64,000 nucleotides of DNA, taken from positions 3,566,710-3,630,709 of the forward strand of contig NZ_BOQE01000001.1 in NCBI RefSeq assembly GCF_023705585.1, read 5' to 3'. The position numbers and the translations under genes are program-made. The stretch comes from Collibacillus ludicampi (GTDB lineage: Bacteria; Bacillota; Bacilli; Tumebacillales; BOQE01). The notes beneath the pieces were generated by a model. It worked only from the letters and a program-made list of their open reading frames with translations, was not told the origin of the DNA and searched no databases. The number at the start of each line of letters is the position of its first letter. Positions within the stretch are counted from its first letter, which is position 1. This document shows positions 45,001 through 54,145 of the stretch, in pieces.

Positions 45001-46662
45001 GCTGTTCGCATCCGGCTTCAACAAATTTCCTTCCGCTCCAAGCCATGTAAGCGTGGATGTCACACACGATTCGCGAATCGCATCAATCGGCGGATTCGTA
45101 ACCTGAGCGAATGATTGCTTAAAGTAGTTATATAAAAGCTGGGGTCTGTCAGACAGTACGGCTAAAGGCGTATCAATCCCCATGGATCCTATCGGGTCTT
45201 TCCCTTCCGTGACCATGGAGGCCAATCCCTTTTTCAATTCTTCCTGCGTATAACCGAAAGCTTTTTGCATTTGCAAAATCGTTTTTTTATCCAAATCTTC
45301 GCTCATTGACGCTTCCGGTAAATCGGCAAGCCGAATCGTTCCTTGATTCAACCATTCACGGTAAGGGTGTTCGCTCGCGATTTGTTTTTTGATTTCTTCG
45401 TCAGCGATGATGCGCCCTTCTTGCAGATCCACTAAGAGCATTTTTCCAGGACTGAGACGTCCTTTATAAACCACTTTTTCTTCAGGTATATCTAACACGC
45501 CGACTTCGGAAGAAAGTATAATGGTATCATCAGTCGTCACATAATAACGTGCCGGACGCAAACCGTTACGATCCAAAATCGCTCCGATTTGTTTCCCGTC
45601 GGTAAAACAGATCGCAGTCGGTCCGTCCCAAGGTTCCATCAAGCAGCTGTGGTACTCGTAGAACGCTTTTTTCGGATCTCCCATTCGCTCATCTTGCTCC
45701 CACGGCTCGGGAATCATCATCATCGCCGCATGAGGAAGCGAGCGTCCGGCTAATGCCAAAAATTCAATGCAATTGTCCAGAATCGCCGAGTCGCTTCCTT
45801 CCATGTCGATGATCGGCAATACCTTTTGCAGATCTTCTCCGAAAGCATCCGACGCGAACATTTTCTCACGAGCAAACATCCAGTTGATATTGCCCTGAAG
45901 GGTATTGATTTCCCCGTTGTGAATCAAATAACGGTTTGGATGTGCCCGCTCCCAACTCGGAAATGTGTTTGTGCTGAAGCGAGAGTGTACCATCGAAAAA
46001 GCAGAAGCAAACGACGGATCTTGCAAGTCCAAATAGAAAGCGTCCAATTGCGCGGGAGTCAACAACCCTTTGTACACGATCGTCCGGCTTGAAAAACTCG
46101 CGACGTATGCGTCACGTCCGACCTCTTTTTCCCATTGTTTGCGAATGACATATAACTTCCGTTCGAAAGTCAACGAGTCTTGACAATCAAAGCTCGCACC
46201 AATAAACACTTGACGAATAAACGGTCGGCTCGCTTTGGCAGTTTTTCCAATCTTCGTATCATCTGTAGGAACGGTACGCCAGCCGAGCAGCTTTTGTCCT
46301 TCCGCCTGAATGATCTTCTCCAGGCGTTTTTCGAAAGCGGATCTCATTTCCGGGTCCATCGGCAAAAACAGCATGCCCACCCCGTACGTTCCGGGGGCAG
46401 GTACATCGATCTGCATCTCGTTAAAGGATTTTGCAAAGAACTCGTGCGGGATTTGGAGCATAATTCCGGCACCGTCGCCCGTTTCCGGATCGCTTCCTTG
46501 CCCGCCGCGATGTTCTAGCTGACAGAGCATTGCAAGACCTTTTTTCACGATTTCATGAGACATTTTCCCGTTCATATGGGCGATAAACCCGATTCCGCAT
46601 GCATCATGTTCGTATACAGGATCATACAATCCTTGTTTTCTCGGAAATTTCATTTCTGTCAT
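42064..46662 (-). CDS. gltB: Glutamate synthase large subunit
   Basis: This 1532-residue enzyme transfers the amide nitrogen of glutamine to 2-oxoglutarate. After a short propeptide the N-terminal nucleophile is Cys22 ([14 protein letters not shown]), followed by a class II glutaminase domain (~22-430), a central domain, and the FMN synthase domain with [12 protein letters not shown] and [15 protein letters not shown] 3Fe-4S cluster lies in [13 protein letters not shown] and a C-terminal GxGxG helix domain follows. The start is the ATG at 46662 after GGGGAGTGGGG; an in-frame extension of 22 codons is unlikely. No small subunit (gltD) lies nearby, so it is either encoded elsewhere or the enzyme uses ferredoxin. 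A divergent LysR gene of GltC type and a shared control region suggest nitrogen regulation. Confidence 0.95.
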   Translation of the reverse strand: MTEMKFPRKQGLYDPVYEHDACGIGFIAHMNGKMSHEIVKKGLAMLCQLEHRGGQGSDPETGDGAGIMLQIPHEFFAKSFNEMQIDVPAPGTYGVGMLFLPMDPEMRSAFEKRLEKIIQAEGQKLLGWRTVPTDDTKIGKTAKASRPFIRQVFIGASFDCQDSLTFERKLYVIRKQWEKEVGRDAYVASFSSRTIVYKGLLTPAQLDAFYLDLQDPSFASAFSMVHSRFSTNTFPSWERAHPNRYLIHNGEINTLQGNINWMFAREKMFASDAFGEDLQKVLPIIDMEGSDSAILDNCIEFLALAGRSLPHAAMMMIPEPWEQDERMGDPKKAFYEYHSCLMEPWDGPTAICFTDGKQIGAILDRNGLRPARYYVTTDDTIILSSEVGVLDIPEEKVVYKGRLSPGKMLLVDLQEGRIIADEEIKKQIASEHPYREWLNQGTIRLADLPEASMSEDLDKKTILQMQKAFGYTQEELKKGLASMVTEGKDPIGSMGIDTPLAVLSDRPQLLYNYFKQSFAQVTNPPIDAIRESCVTSTLTWLGAEGNLLKPDANSCRRIRLETPILSDTELAKLRGNAYPEFKAKTLPILFNAEDGEGQLEKALDAVFSAADQAIQEGYTLLILSDRGMNQEWAAIPALLAVSGLHHHLVRQGTRTKVSLIVESGEPRDVHQFAMLIGYGADAVNPYLAIATLRELIEGQTLTNLTHEEAVRKYIRTVMEGVVKVMSKMGISTVQSYRGAQIFEAVGIGSSVIERYFTRTSSQIGGITLEIIAKETLMRHEKAYQSESDESLEPGSDFQWRRDGEYHAFNPKTVHTLQRACRQGDYELFKKYSEMAHAQQLAFLRNILEFKTDRRPIPIDEVESVESICRRFKTGAMSYGALSQEAHEALAIAMNRLGGKSNSGEGGEDPKRYLPDANGDSRRSAIKQVASGRFGVTSYYLVNADEIQIKMAQGAKPGEGGQLPGNKVYPWIAEVRGSTPGVGLISPPPHHDIYSIEDLAQLIFDLKNANPKARISVKLVSKAGVGTIAAGVAKGLADVIVISGHDGGTGASPRTSIKHAGLPWELGLAETHQTLLLNRLRDRVVLETDGKMMTGRDVVIAALLGAEEFGFSTAPLVVLGCVMARVCHLDTCPVGVATQNPELRKKFMGDPEHVVTFMRFVAQEVREIMAQLGFRTIEEMVGRTDVLTVSEKAKSHWKAKYLDLSPILYQPDVPAEVGRYYQSPQDHKLEQTLDCRELLKLCQPALEKKQSVKATLPIRNTNRVVGTILGSEVTKRFGESGLPDDTIHLHFIGSAGQSFGAFVPKGITLVLEGDANDYIGKGLSGGKIAVFPKEEATFAPEQNIIIGNVAFYGATAGEAYIRGIAGERFCVRNSGLRAVVEGVGDHGCEYMTGGRVVILGPVGKNFAAGMSGGVAYVLTEDAGKFAELCNQEMVLLESLEDEKEISVVKQLIENHVDYTWSEHAQNILDQWDVMVKKFVKVIPKDYKRMLASIEQMESAGMERKEAIMAAFQMNKEKNGKKENDKKEPAPIVS

Positions 46663-46762
46663 CTTCCCCACTCCCCGTCCGAGTATTTCTATAATGAAAA
46701 AGCCATTACATAACGACTTATCATTCAATTACGAATCATTCCTGATTGATTATATTTTAGAG

Positions 46763-46818
46763 TTGTTAATTCATATTAACAATATATAATTTAGATAAAT
46801 ACGATCTCATTTTGAGAT
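46763..46818. promoter_or_regulatory. gltB-gltC-like divergent control region with dyads
   Basis: Two clear dyads lie between the divergent genes. ATCTC-N5-GAGAT (46804-46818), close to the LysR gene, is the kind of 15-bp dyad I recall for GltC sites at Bacillus gltA. TTGTTAAT-TCAT-ATTAACAA (46763-46782) resembles a TnrA/GlnR box (TGTNA...TNACA) but with an 8-nt rather than 7-nt centre. Both would suit control of glutamate synthesis by nitrogen status. Confidence 0.55.
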
Positions 46819-46841
46819 GGATTATAATTGAGGGATTGATG

Positions 46842-47747
46842 ATGGAATTACGACAGCTCCAATACTTCATTGAGGTGGCAAAACGGGAGCATGTGACCGA
46901 GGCTGCACTGGCTTTGCACGTGGCTCAATCGGCAGTCAGTCGGCAGATCGCCAATTTGGAAGAGGAATTGGGAATTCAGTTATTCATCCGTGAAGGGCGC
47001 AATGTCAGACTGACACCGGTTGGAAAGATCTTTCTGGAACATGTGGAAACGGCGATGAAGGAGATCGAAAAAGCCAAACAGGAAATCGAGGAATTCTTGG
47101 ATCCGGAAAGAGGAACGATCCGTGTTGGATTCACCAGCAGCTTGGCCGCTCACACGCTCCCAACCGTTATTTCCGCGTTTCGCGAAAAGCATCCCCATGT
47201 AGGCTTTAAGCTTCGGCAGGGTGCGTACAATTACCTGATCAATGCGGTGATCAAGGGGGAAATTGACCTAGCCTTTCTAGGTCCAGTACCTACGAACCAG
47301 AAAGAAATCCGAGGACACATTTTCTTTGCGGATAAGATATGGGCTTTGTTACCGTCTCATCATGTTCTCGCTGATCGGGCTTCGATACGTTTAAACGAAT
47401 TACAAAATGATTCCTTTGTGCTCTTCCCGGACGGATTCATCCTGCGTAAAATCGTAATGGATGCCTGTCAGCAGATGGGGTTTGAACCACAGGTGTCGTT
47501 TGAGGGGGAAGACATTGACGCCATCAAAGGTTTGGTGGCCGCAGGGTTAGGCGTGACACTTCTTCCCGAAGTTACGCTGATCGATAACATTCCGAGGGAA
47601 ACGGTCAAAATCCCGATCAGTGAGCCGGATGTAAAACGGACAGTGGGGGTCATCATTCCGAATAACCGAGAACTCCCCCCTTCCGAGAAACTGTTTTATG
47701 AATTTCTCAAAGACTTTTTCGCTGTCCTCAATAAGTTCAGTATGTGA
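46842..47747 (+). CDS. gltC: LysR-family regulator, GltC-like
   Basis: This 301-residue LysR protein has an N-terminal winged helix (MELRQLQYFIEVAKREHVTE, VAQSAVSRQIANLEEELG) and a periplasmic-binding-type effector domain with VGFTSSLAAHTLP and GLVAAGLGVTLLPEVTL. It is divergent from gltB, the arrangement of Bacillus gltC-gltA, and should activate gltB and repress itself. The ATG at 46842 follows GAGGG by 7 nt; an upstream in-frame ATG pair (46812, 46839) is less well placed. GltC in Bacillus responds to 2-oxoglutarate and glutamate. The symbol rests on family plus position. Confidence 0.85.
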   Translation: MELRQLQYFIEVAKREHVTEAALALHVAQSAVSRQIANLEEELGIQLFIREGRNVRLTPVGKIFLEHVETAMKEIEKAKQEIEEFLDPERGTIRVGFTSSLAAHTLPTVISAFREKHPHVGFKLRQGAYNYLINAVIKGEIDLAFLGPVPTNQKEIRGHIFFADKIWALLPSHHVLADRASIRLNELQNDSFVLFPDGFILRKIVMDACQQMGFEPQVSFEGEDIDAIKGLVAAGLGVTLLPEVTLIDNIPRETVKIPISEPDVKRTVGVIIPNNRELPPSEKLFYEFLKDFFAVLNKFSM

Positions 47748-47787
47748 GAAAGCCCTGGTTCGCATGAAATGAGCCCTGTCAAGTACA

Positions 47788-47884
47788 ATGGGTAAAAAGT
47801 TCTTATTTTACCCATATAAAAATTACCCCTCCTGTGTAATTCAGTATGGGTCTTTCTTCCGACTGTTTACACAAGAGGGGTAAT
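47788..47884. terminator. Two tandem hairpins between convergent genes
   Basis: First: ATGGGTAAAA (47788-47797) with TTTTACCCAT (47806-47815), 8-nt loop. Second: ATTACCCCTC and TGTGTAA (47822-47839) with TTACACA and GAGGGGTAAT (47867-47884), a 17-bp stem with one bulge each side. The minus strand continues ATTTTTATA after the second stem, so it should terminate the EamA gene; the first could serve the LysR gene. Confidence 0.7.
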
Positions 47885-47916
47885 ATCACACATCTCGGGA
47901 CTTTCTTACATCCATT

Positions 47917-48819
47917 TTATAGTTCGCGCCTGCCTCTTCCCATTGAAGGATGGGTACTGACCGCAGCGTTTCTCTTGCCTTCCGTTTTAACAATCGTGAT
48001 TCCCGCGAGAATGACAAGGGCCCCGATGATTTGCCATGAGTTGATCGCTTCATGCAAGACACCCGCCGCAACCAAAATGGCAACAAGCGGTATGGCGTAC
48101 ATGTAGACCATCACTTTCGTCGGACCGATCTGACTGACACCGTAATACCAAGCGACGAGACCGTAAACCGTTACGAGGATGGCTGAATAGAAAAGGGATG
48201 CCCACGTCATGACATGCCAATGCCAAGATGTTCTAGAGAATTGATGGATATTCATCAATAAAAGAGCAAGAACCCCCACAACGGATGACCACGCGGTCAC
48301 GCGCAGCGAGGAGTATTTCCGGACAAGCGGCGCCGCCAAGACGGGATACCAGCCCCAGAAAAAAGCAGCCAGAAGTCCCATCATGTCTCCGAAAAATGAT
48401 CTCGAATAAAAAGAAACGCCTTCATCGCCAAGTCCAATGACTGCGGCCGCTCCGAGAAAGGAGATCAGCGATCCCGCCTGAACCCTCCACGTGAATTTCT
48501 CCTGCCCACCGATTATCGCCAATATTCCTGTAAAAATCGGAGAGAGTGCGATCATGAGGGATGAATGGGTGGCCGACGTATATTTGACAGACGTCATGAA
48601 GAGAGTTTGATAGATTGCGATCCCTACCAATCCCGTGAACACCAACCGTAGAATATCCCGCCTTTCAATCGCAAGACTCCGCTCTTTCCACAAGACAGCC
48701 AAAAGGAGCAGCGGAAAGACGATAGCGAAGCGCAAGAACGTGAACATCTCAGGAGTAAGTTCGAGTATACCGTATTTGCTGACGGTATAGTTGGCCCCCC
48801 ACACGAGAACGACACCCAT
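47917..48819 (-). CDS. EamA/DMT-family transporter
   Basis: This 300-residue protein has ten predicted helices in two EamA repeats, as in YdcZ/RhaT-type drug/metabolite carriers. The first repeat begins GVVLVWGANYTVSKYG and the second near residue 150 with FFWGWYPVLAAPLVRKY. The ATG at 48819 has no ribosome binding site. The frame continues upstream with KTEFLL after a CTG at 48840, which is the usual N-terminus in this family, and AAAGGGGAG lies further upstream. The true start may therefore be non-standard or mutated. The substrate is unknown; amino-acid or metabolite export is usual. Confidence 0.82.
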   Translation of the reverse strand: MGVVLVWGANYTVSKYGILELTPEMFTFLRFAIVFPLLLLAVLWKERSLAIERRDILRLVFTGLVGIAIYQTLFMTSVKYTSATHSSLMIALSPIFTGILAIIGGQEKFTWRVQAGSLISFLGAAAVIGLGDEGVSFYSRSFFGDMMGLLAAFFWGWYPVLAAPLVRKYSSLRVTAWSSVVGVLALLLMNIHQFSRTSWHWHVMTWASLFYSAILVTVYGLVAWYYGVSQIGPTKVMVYMYAIPLVAILVAAGVLHEAINSWQIIGALVILAGITIVKTEGKRNAAVSTHPSMGRGRREL

Positions 48820-49120
48820 TAACAGGAATTCGGTCTTCAGAGATCTCGTAGCAGATCTCCCCTTTCTATCACAACAAATGTATCTTCATTATAACGAATA
48901 TATGGCAGAAGTTAACAGATATGAATTCTGACAGTCGGAATGTTCGCGACAATTTATACTGGATCGCTATTGTTTTGTGGTACTAAAGGTCTGACCTTTC
49001 TAGCGAGAAATTCTTATGGTTCAAAACACGTTTACATGTTGTTATGTCCAATCATCGAAGCCGTCAAAAATGCCTTCCTTGAACAGGAAGGCGTAACAGC
49101 GCGTATAATATTTTTGCTTC
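48820..49120. other. Intergenic region between EamA and cysE-like genes
   Basis: No gene seen. An open frame on the plus strand (48940-49137) overlaps the terminator of the cysE-like gene and is rejected. Confidence 0.5.
49065..49092 (-). terminator. Terminator of the serine acetyltransferase gene
   Basis: GCCTTCCT (49072-49079) and AGGAAGGC (49085-49092) form a perfect 8-bp stem with a 5-nt loop. On the minus strand it is followed by ATTTTTG. Confidence 0.85.
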
Positions 49121-50026
49121 TTAAATTTCACTTGTAAACATTTGAATCTCAGGTTTTGTAATGACTTTGCTTCCGGGAGGAACGCTTTTTGTTAACCAGA
49201 CGTTCCCTCCTATGACCGAACCTCGTCCGATGACCGTATCCCCGCCCAGAATGGTAGCCCCAGAATAAATAGTCACATCATCCTCGATCGTAGGATGGCG
49301 CTTTTTGGAATCTCGGATGATATTCCCATCCATATCACGCTGGAAAGAGAGTGCACCCAGTGTAACCCCTTGATACACCTTGACGTTATCTCCGATCACA
49401 CAGGTCTCCCCAATGACAACACCCGTACCATGATCAATGAAAAAGTATCGTCCGATGGTCGCGCCCGGATGTATATCGATACCTGTCAGGCTGTGTGCAT
49501 GTTCAGACATGATGCGGGCGATCATGTGATAGCCCAATTTGAATATCTCATGTGCGATGCGATGGGTCATAATCGCAAGAATTCCAGGGTAGGAAAGGAT
49601 AATTTCATCGTAATTCTTCGCCGCTGGATCTCCACGAAACGCCGCCTGTACGTCGGTGTTCAAGATTTCACGGATCGCAGGTAATTTCTCGATCAATTGA
49701 ATCGCGTCCGAAAACGCATGTTGAAACACTTCACAAAAAAAGGTTTCACATTTTCCTTGCGGACAATCGTGCGGGACAGAGTCGTGCAACTGCCTGGATA
49801 ATGACCACTGCAGAGAGCCTAGACGTTCAATAAGTGAAACGGCGTGATGGATCTCATCGGAATAGTATCCGGGGAGAAGGATTCCTTGCATATCCTCCAG
49901 GGACTGGATCACATGTTTACGATTCGGAAAGATGCGTGATTGTCCCTGTAAGGCTGAGTGATTCTGATATCCTTCACATAATTGATTGGCCACATCAGCG
50001 AAACTTTTAAAAACACGTTCCACCAT
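49121..50026 (-). CDS. Serine O-acetyltransferase (long EpsC/CysE-like form)
   Basis: This 301-residue enzyme acetylates L-serine for cysteine synthesis. An N-terminal helical region (~1-170, including LPAIREILNTDVQAAFRGDP) precedes the left-handed beta-helix (~190-290) with GIDIHPGATIGRYFFIDHGT, GVVIGETCVIGDNVKVYQGV and TILGGDTVIGRGSVIGGNVW. The catalytic His is in FFIDHGTG. Length and N-terminus match the longer SATase form found next to or apart from cysteine synthase in many bacteria, not the ~220-residue Bacillus CysE. The ATG follows CAGGAGGA. It has its own terminator and appears monocistronic. Confidence 0.88.
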   Translation of the reverse strand: MVERVFKSFADVANQLCEGYQNHSALQGQSRIFPNRKHVIQSLEDMQGILLPGYYSDEIHHAVSLIERLGSLQWSLSRQLHDSVPHDCPQGKCETFFCEVFQHAFSDAIQLIEKLPAIREILNTDVQAAFRGDPAAKNYDEIILSYPGILAIMTHRIAHEIFKLGYHMIARIMSEHAHSLTGIDIHPGATIGRYFFIDHGTGVVIGETCVIGDNVKVYQGVTLGALSFQRDMDGNIIRDSKKRHPTIEDDVTIYSGATILGGDTVIGRGSVIGGNVWLTKSVPPGSKVITKPEIQMFTSEI

Positions 50027-50303
50027 GTTTTCCTCCTGTCAAAGAAAAACGATCAAACGATAATTCCTAATGAAAAAGTATTTATGAAGAAGCATATCAC
50101 AAACCTTTTCACTCGAAAATCCCTAACTTTTTCGTCAAGTATCATCGCTTACATTTCTTCTTTAAAAAACAAGAATTCACGAAAATTTATTGACAACTCT
50201 GTTGAGTAGGCGTAATATTTCAATAACCTCCTCCCTCGTTTCCTCAGTGTAATCCGCGTTCGATCCCGATCCAGCTCAAGTGATATTCCGTTCTGATTGA
50301 TAA
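50027..50303. other. Upstream region of the serine acetyltransferase gene
   Basis: AT-rich and without an accepted gene. The minus-strand frame at 50149-50334 starts inside the dnaI terminator and is rejected. No clear promoter pair was found. Confidence 0.4.
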
Positions 50304-50354
50304 CAAAAAACGCTTCAGTGAAGAAGCCGAACATTCGACTTCACACTCAAGCGT
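50304..50354 (-). terminator. Terminator of the dnaI gene
   Basis: On the minus strand ACGCTT plus AGTGTGAAG pair with CTTCTTCACT plus AAGCGT, with small internal loops, and a T6 run follows. It lies about 20 nt past the dnaI stop. Confidence 0.8.
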
Positions 50355-50374
50355 CGCAGAAAGGCGCGTAACCC

Positions 50375-51367
50375 TCACGAATCCAAATTTTTTAAATACT
50401 TTCTCGAACGGTAATCTTCTCCATGCATTTCATAATCATCCGTAAGCCAGTATAAGCGCGAGATGAGGGCTTCCGCTCGCCGACTCGTTTCACCGGCGGC
50501 TCGTTCTAGGTAACGTTCTGCCAGATCCATCGGAGAAAAATTTGAAGTGATGATCACTGGCTTACGCTGAGGTTCACGTCCGTTCAAGATCGTATATAAC
50601 GCCCAAATCGAGGCGTCGTTCACGTTTTCATGGCCGAGTTCATCAATCACTAAAACGTCGGCTGAGATATATTTATCGAGGATTTCCGAACGAGTGGGCA
50701 AACCGTCCCGATGTTCGCGAAAATAAAGATCGGATAACGCGGCAAATGTTCGTTCCGCTTGTACATACAAGACTTTAAGCCTGCGTGCGATCAATTGATT
50801 CAGCATCGCACATGCGAGGTGCGTTTTTGCTGTTCCGTATGCACCGTATATATAAAGACCTTTCATATCTGCGCCGGGCACATAATTTTGCGCAAAATAC
50901 CAAGCGCGACGACATAGCTCTTTATTGAGCTTTTTCTGCTCCCTAGGGAAATTTTCAAACGTCATCCTTCGATGACCGTCATTCAATCCGGAGAATACCC
51001 AAAGGCGATTTTCCAGTTCTTTTTCCATATGTTGACGATAAAAATGACAAGAGTTCACTTGTTCTATGATCATACCATCAACAATTCCTATGGAAAATAC
51101 ATGCCCTTTTACATCGTCATTCTTCGGACACGATTGATATCCAGTACATCCTTCACATTTTTTGCGATCATACCAGACATTCATCAAACGAAGGGAGGTA
51201 GAGGGTGTATAAGCACTTGCAGGCAAGTTCGCCTCCCGCAATTCAGGAAAACGGGCTTCCCAATACGCTTTCGGATTATCCAACATTCCCGGATCAAGAT
51301 ACTTCGCGCGTTCGCTGAAGAAAGAATTCTTTCCAACCAACTCACCGATCCGAACCATTCCGCTCAA
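50375..51367 (-). CDS. dnaI: Primosomal protein DnaI (helicase loader)
   Basis: This AAA+ ATPase of 330 residues loads the replicative helicase with DnaB/DnaD proteins. The N-terminal domain (~1-130) contains a Cys/His zinc-binding set (KKCEGCTGYQSCPKND ... SCHFYRQH) as in Bacillus DnaI. The ATPase domain has Walker A YGAYGTAKTHLAC, Walker B DVLVIDELGHE and sensor TSNFSP. The start is a TTG at 51367, 9 nt after GAGGAGGG; an ATG three codons on is poorly spaced. It is the second gene of a pair with the DnaD-domain gene, 31 nt apart. Confidence 0.93.
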   Translation of the reverse strand: MSGMVRIGELVGKNSFFSERAKYLDPGMLDNPKAYWEARFPELREANLPASAYTPSTSLRLMNVWYDRKKCEGCTGYQSCPKNDDVKGHVFSIGIVDGMIIEQVNSCHFYRQHMEKELENRLWVFSGLNDGHRRMTFENFPREQKKLNKELCRRAWYFAQNYVPGADMKGLYIYGAYGTAKTHLACAMLNQLIARRLKVLYVQAERTFAALSDLYFREHRDGLPTRSEILDKYISADVLVIDELGHENVNDASIWALYTILNGREPQRKPVIITSNFSPMDLAERYLERAAGETSRRAEALISRLYWLTDDYEMHGEDYRSRKYLKNLDS

Positions 51368-51398
51368 AGTGATTTCCCTCCTCTCTCCCTGTTATATC

Positions 51399-52520
51399 TT
51401 ATCTTGCTCCCGCCTTCCGCAATTTCTCGATATACGAACTTCTTACCTTTACAGGTTTCTCGCGTTTCTGTTGAATGAGAGGCCGTTCTTTTGTATCTGC
51501 CGAGGTGTTAGGCAACTGCAAAGCATGTGACGCATTCCATTCGGCAATCGCCTCCAATGCCGTTTGTCTCGTGCGTACACCTCTTTCCAACCACTCCTGT
51601 GCGATCACTTCCACATACCGTTTTGGAAAATCAGGTTTTCCTTTTGAAAGAATTTGTTGAGAGATCACATGTTCGATTAACACTTCGACACAGCCAGGTT
51701 CAAACTCGTAAGGTTTTTCCAAAAGCTGATGGATGATGCCGATCTGTGTTCCAGTGGGCTGTCTCTTTAAGCGGTCGCGCAAATACTGAGTAAGATAAGA
51801 CTTGGCATCCAGCTCTTGTACCGCCGACGTGAATTTGGATGTCTCTTCGATCCATTGCACCGCCTGTTCTTTCGTCTGTATGCATGCAAATGACCAGGAA
51901 GTGGCAATCGTCATTAGATATTGACGGTCGAAAAATCCTTTGTATTCGAAAACATGCTCAATCAACACTTCGATCACTTGCGGGGGAAGTTCCAACGGAT
52001 AATCTTGCAATTTCTTAAGAATTTCTCTATCCGCATCTGACAATTCCTGAACTCCCATCATATTTTGCAGAAACCCGTATAAATAATCGGGATTCTGCGG
52101 GGTAAACGCCACTGACTCCGCTGCCCCCACGTTCCCGTCATGGATCGTGATCGGTGAAATGGGTAAAAACTCGACCGAAATTTTATCTGAATCGGTTTTC
52201 CCTTGAGGTCTGGTTACATGAATGATCGGCTTGTCCCGAAAACGAAAATTTAACAAATCTTCGATACGTTTGTTTACTTGGTGGAAAGAAATTGAAAGTG
52301 CTTTCGCCATATCTGCTACAGAAATTTCGATCTTTCCCGACTCATCCATGAATAGCGCAAGCGTCACCAGCGTATGTAGTTGCATCGGTGAGATTTCGGC
52401 GAGAAAAAAGGAATATAAAGCACTATCATGGATTTGAAAAAACACATTATTATCCCATTGATTCCGGACGAAGTCATATTCTCTCTCCACTCGCGCGCTG
52501 ATCATCTTCTGTTCGCTCAT
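51399..52520 (-). CDS. DnaB/DnaD-like replication initiation protein
   Basis: This 373-residue protein acts with DnaI at primosome assembly. An N-terminal winged helix (~35-110, KIEISVADMAKALSISFHQV) is followed by two DnaB_2/DnaD-like helical domains (GFLQNMMGVQELSDADREIL ... and a second around residues 245-340) and a basic C-terminus. Two such domains are typical of Gram-positive DnaB (helicase attachment protein), so it is likely dnaB in the Bacillus sense, in the usual dnaB-dnaI order. The start is the ATG at 52520 after AAGGACGG. The frame opens ten codons further upstream without a site. Confidence 0.85.
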   Translation of the reverse strand: MSEQKMISARVEREYDFVRNQWDNNVFFQIHDSALYSFFLAEISPMQLHTLVTLALFMDESGKIEISVADMAKALSISFHQVNKRIEDLLNFRFRDKPIIHVTRPQGKTDSDKISVEFLPISPITIHDGNVGAAESVAFTPQNPDYLYGFLQNMMGVQELSDADREILKKLQDYPLELPPQVIEVLIEHVFEYKGFFDRQYLMTIATSWSFACIQTKEQAVQWIEETSKFTSAVQELDAKSYLTQYLRDRLKRQPTGTQIGIIHQLLEKPYEFEPGCVEVLIEHVISQQILSKGKPDFPKRYVEVIAQEWLERGVRTRQTALEAIAEWNASHALQLPNTSADTKERPLIQQKREKPVKVRSSYIEKLRKAGAR

Positions 52521-52609
52521 TATGCATCCGTCCTTCTTAAAAACTAGCACAGTAAGTATAGCAGATTTTGTCGAAAGCTTATAGAGATTGAACCATGGAA
52601 TTAGCCAAT

Positions 52610-52642
52610 AAAGACCGAGCAGAACATACTTGCTCGGTCTTT
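52610..52642. terminator. Bidirectional terminator after asnS
   Basis: AAAGACCGAGCA (52610-52621) and TGCTCGGTCTTT (52631-52642) form a perfect 12-bp stem with a 9-nt loop, with A and T runs on both sides. Confidence 0.9.
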
Positions 52643-52666
52643 AACCTTCTTAAAGCTTATGAGGTC

Positions 52667-52735
52667 GTTCAAAAAGATTTCATTCGAAGCGCTTCTTCTG
52701 TAACCATCCCTGGTAGGAAGAAAGCCTTTTTGAAC
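52667..52735. repeat. 69-nt element with perfect terminal inverted repeats
   Basis: GTTCAAAAAG (52667-52676) and CTTTTTGAAC (52726-52735) are perfect 10-bp ends. The interior holds a small palindrome CGAAGCGCTTC (52685-52695). It lies between the asnS stop and its terminator. It may be a tiny non-autonomous repeat or a structured 3' UTR. Confidence 0.5.
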
Positions 52736-52742
52736 ACTCCGA

Positions 52743-54032
52743 TTATGGGTAGAGTCGATTGAGAAGGCGTGGAAAAGGTATCGTTTCGCGTACGTGATCG
52801 AGACCGCAAATCCATGCGATCGTTCTTTCCAGTCCGATACCAAATCCGGAATGTGGTACAGTGCCATATCTTCGCAGATCCATGTACCAATCATACGCTT
52901 CTCCCAGATGATGCTCTTCGAACCGCTTCTTCAGCAATTCCGGATCATGAATACGTTGGGATCCGCCGATGATTTCTCCGTATCCCTCCGGTGCCAACAA
53001 ATCGGCCCCCAGAATCACTTCCGGTCTCTCCGGATCGGGCTGCATATAAAATGCCTTGATCGCAGTCGGAAACTTCTCGATGAAGAGCGGACGATCAAAT
53101 CGTTTCGTCAGATCAGTCTCATGAGGTGCTCCAAAATCATCACCCCATTGAATCTCATGACCCATCTCTTGAAGCAAGCGGATCGCCTCATCATACGTGA
53201 TCCGCGGGAACGGTCCTTCGACGACTCTTTCGAGAGGCTTTGTATCCCGATCAATCGTCTTCAATTCCATTTGACAGGTTTCTAGGACATGCCGGACGAT
53301 ATGTTGAACGAAAGCTTCCTGTAAAGCCATGTTTTCTTCGTGTGTACAGTAAGCCATCTCCGGTTCGATCATCCAAAACTCGATCAAATGGCGTCTCGTC
53401 TTCGACTTTTCAGCACGGAACGTTGGCCCAAAGGAGTACACGCGCCCCAATGCCATCGCAGCGGCTTCCATATACAACTGTCCGGATTGTGTCAAATAAG
53501 CGTCGTCATCAAAATACTTCGTATGGAATAAAGTCGTCGTCCCCTCACAAGAGGATGGCGTAAGGATCGGCGGGTCTACCTGAACAAAGCCGTTTCCGTC
53601 CAAAAATTGGCGCATGGCTTTAATGATTTCGGCACGTATTTTGAGAATCGCCCTCTGACGGGGAGAACGAATCCAGAGGTGGCGATGATCCATCAAGAAA
53701 TCGACGCCATGTTCTTTCGGCGAAATCGGATATTCCTCTGCCAGCGCGACTAATTCCACGTCAGATACAGTCAGTTCAAAACCGCTGGGAGCCCGTTCGT
53801 CAGCACGGACGACCCCTTTTACGCGAATGGAAGATTCCTGGCTTAAACGGTCGCAAAGAGCAAACACTTCCGGAGAAACTTCCGACTTGACCACAACCCC
53901 CTGAATAAAACCGGTTCCGTCCCTCAATTGTAAAAATTGTATTTTTCCGCTGGAACGCTTATTCCAAAGCCATCCCTCGATGAGTACCTCTTGGCCCACA
54001 AACTGGCCAATTGCAGCAATGGTGGCTTTCAC
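52743..54032 (-). CDS. asnS: Asparaginyl-tRNA synthetase
   Basis: This is a class IIb synthetase of 429 residues. An OB-fold anticodon-binding domain (1-~105, [20 protein letters not shown]) leads into the catalytic core with motif 2 [37 protein letters not shown] and motif 3 [16 protein letters not shown]. The length and [10 protein letters not shown] block match AsnRS better than AspRS. The start is the GTG at 54032, 6 nt after GGAGGG; the longer open frame upstream runs into the protease gene. No T-box leader was seen. It stands 113 nt after the FtsH-like gene on the same strand. Confidence 0.93.
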   Translation of the reverse strand: MKATIAAIGQFVGQEVLIEGWLWNKRSSGKIQFLQLRDGTGFIQGVVVKSEVSPEVFALCDRLSQESSIRVKGVVRADERAPSGFELTVSDVELVALAEEYPISPKEHGVDFLMDHRHLWIRSPRQRAILKIRAEIIKAMRQFLDGNGFVQVDPPILTPSSCEGTTTLFHTKYFDDDAYLTQSGQLYMEAAAMALGRVYSFGPTFRAEKSKTRRHLIEFWMIEPEMAYCTHEENMALQEAFVQHIVRHVLETCQMELKTIDRDTKPLERVVEGPFPRITYDEAIRLLQEMGHEIQWGDDFGAPHETDLTKRFDRPLFIEKFPTAIKAFYMQPDPERPEVILGADLLAPEGYGEIIGGSQRIHDPELLKKRFEEHHLGEAYDWYMDLRRYGTVPHSGFGIGLERTIAWICGLDHVRETIPFPRLLNRLYP

Positions 54033-54145
54033 GATATTCCCTCCATTATGTACAAGCATGAATGCATCTTTTATAAAAATGAATGATCTCCTTGTACAAA
54101 ATAACACAGAATGAGAGAAAATGAAAGAGACCCGTTCCGGGTCCC

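Noticed and set aside
42064-46662. Numerous plus-strand ORFs of 60-130 codons inside gltB
   Set aside because: They are antisense shadows of a well-conserved gene, with no start signals or family resemblance.
46763-46782. Firm TnrA/GlnR box
   Set aside because: The central spacing is 8 nt, not 7. It was kept only as a dyad of uncertain meaning.
48940-49137. Plus-strand ORF of 65 residues
   Set aside because: It runs through the terminator and end of the serine acetyltransferase gene and has no start signal.
50149-50334. Small basic minus-strand ORF
   Set aside because: Its start codon lies in the dnaI terminator hairpin and it has no ribosome binding site.
54033-54145. T-box leader for asnS
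   Set aside because: Only 113 nt separate the genes, and no T-box sequence or specifier stem was seen.
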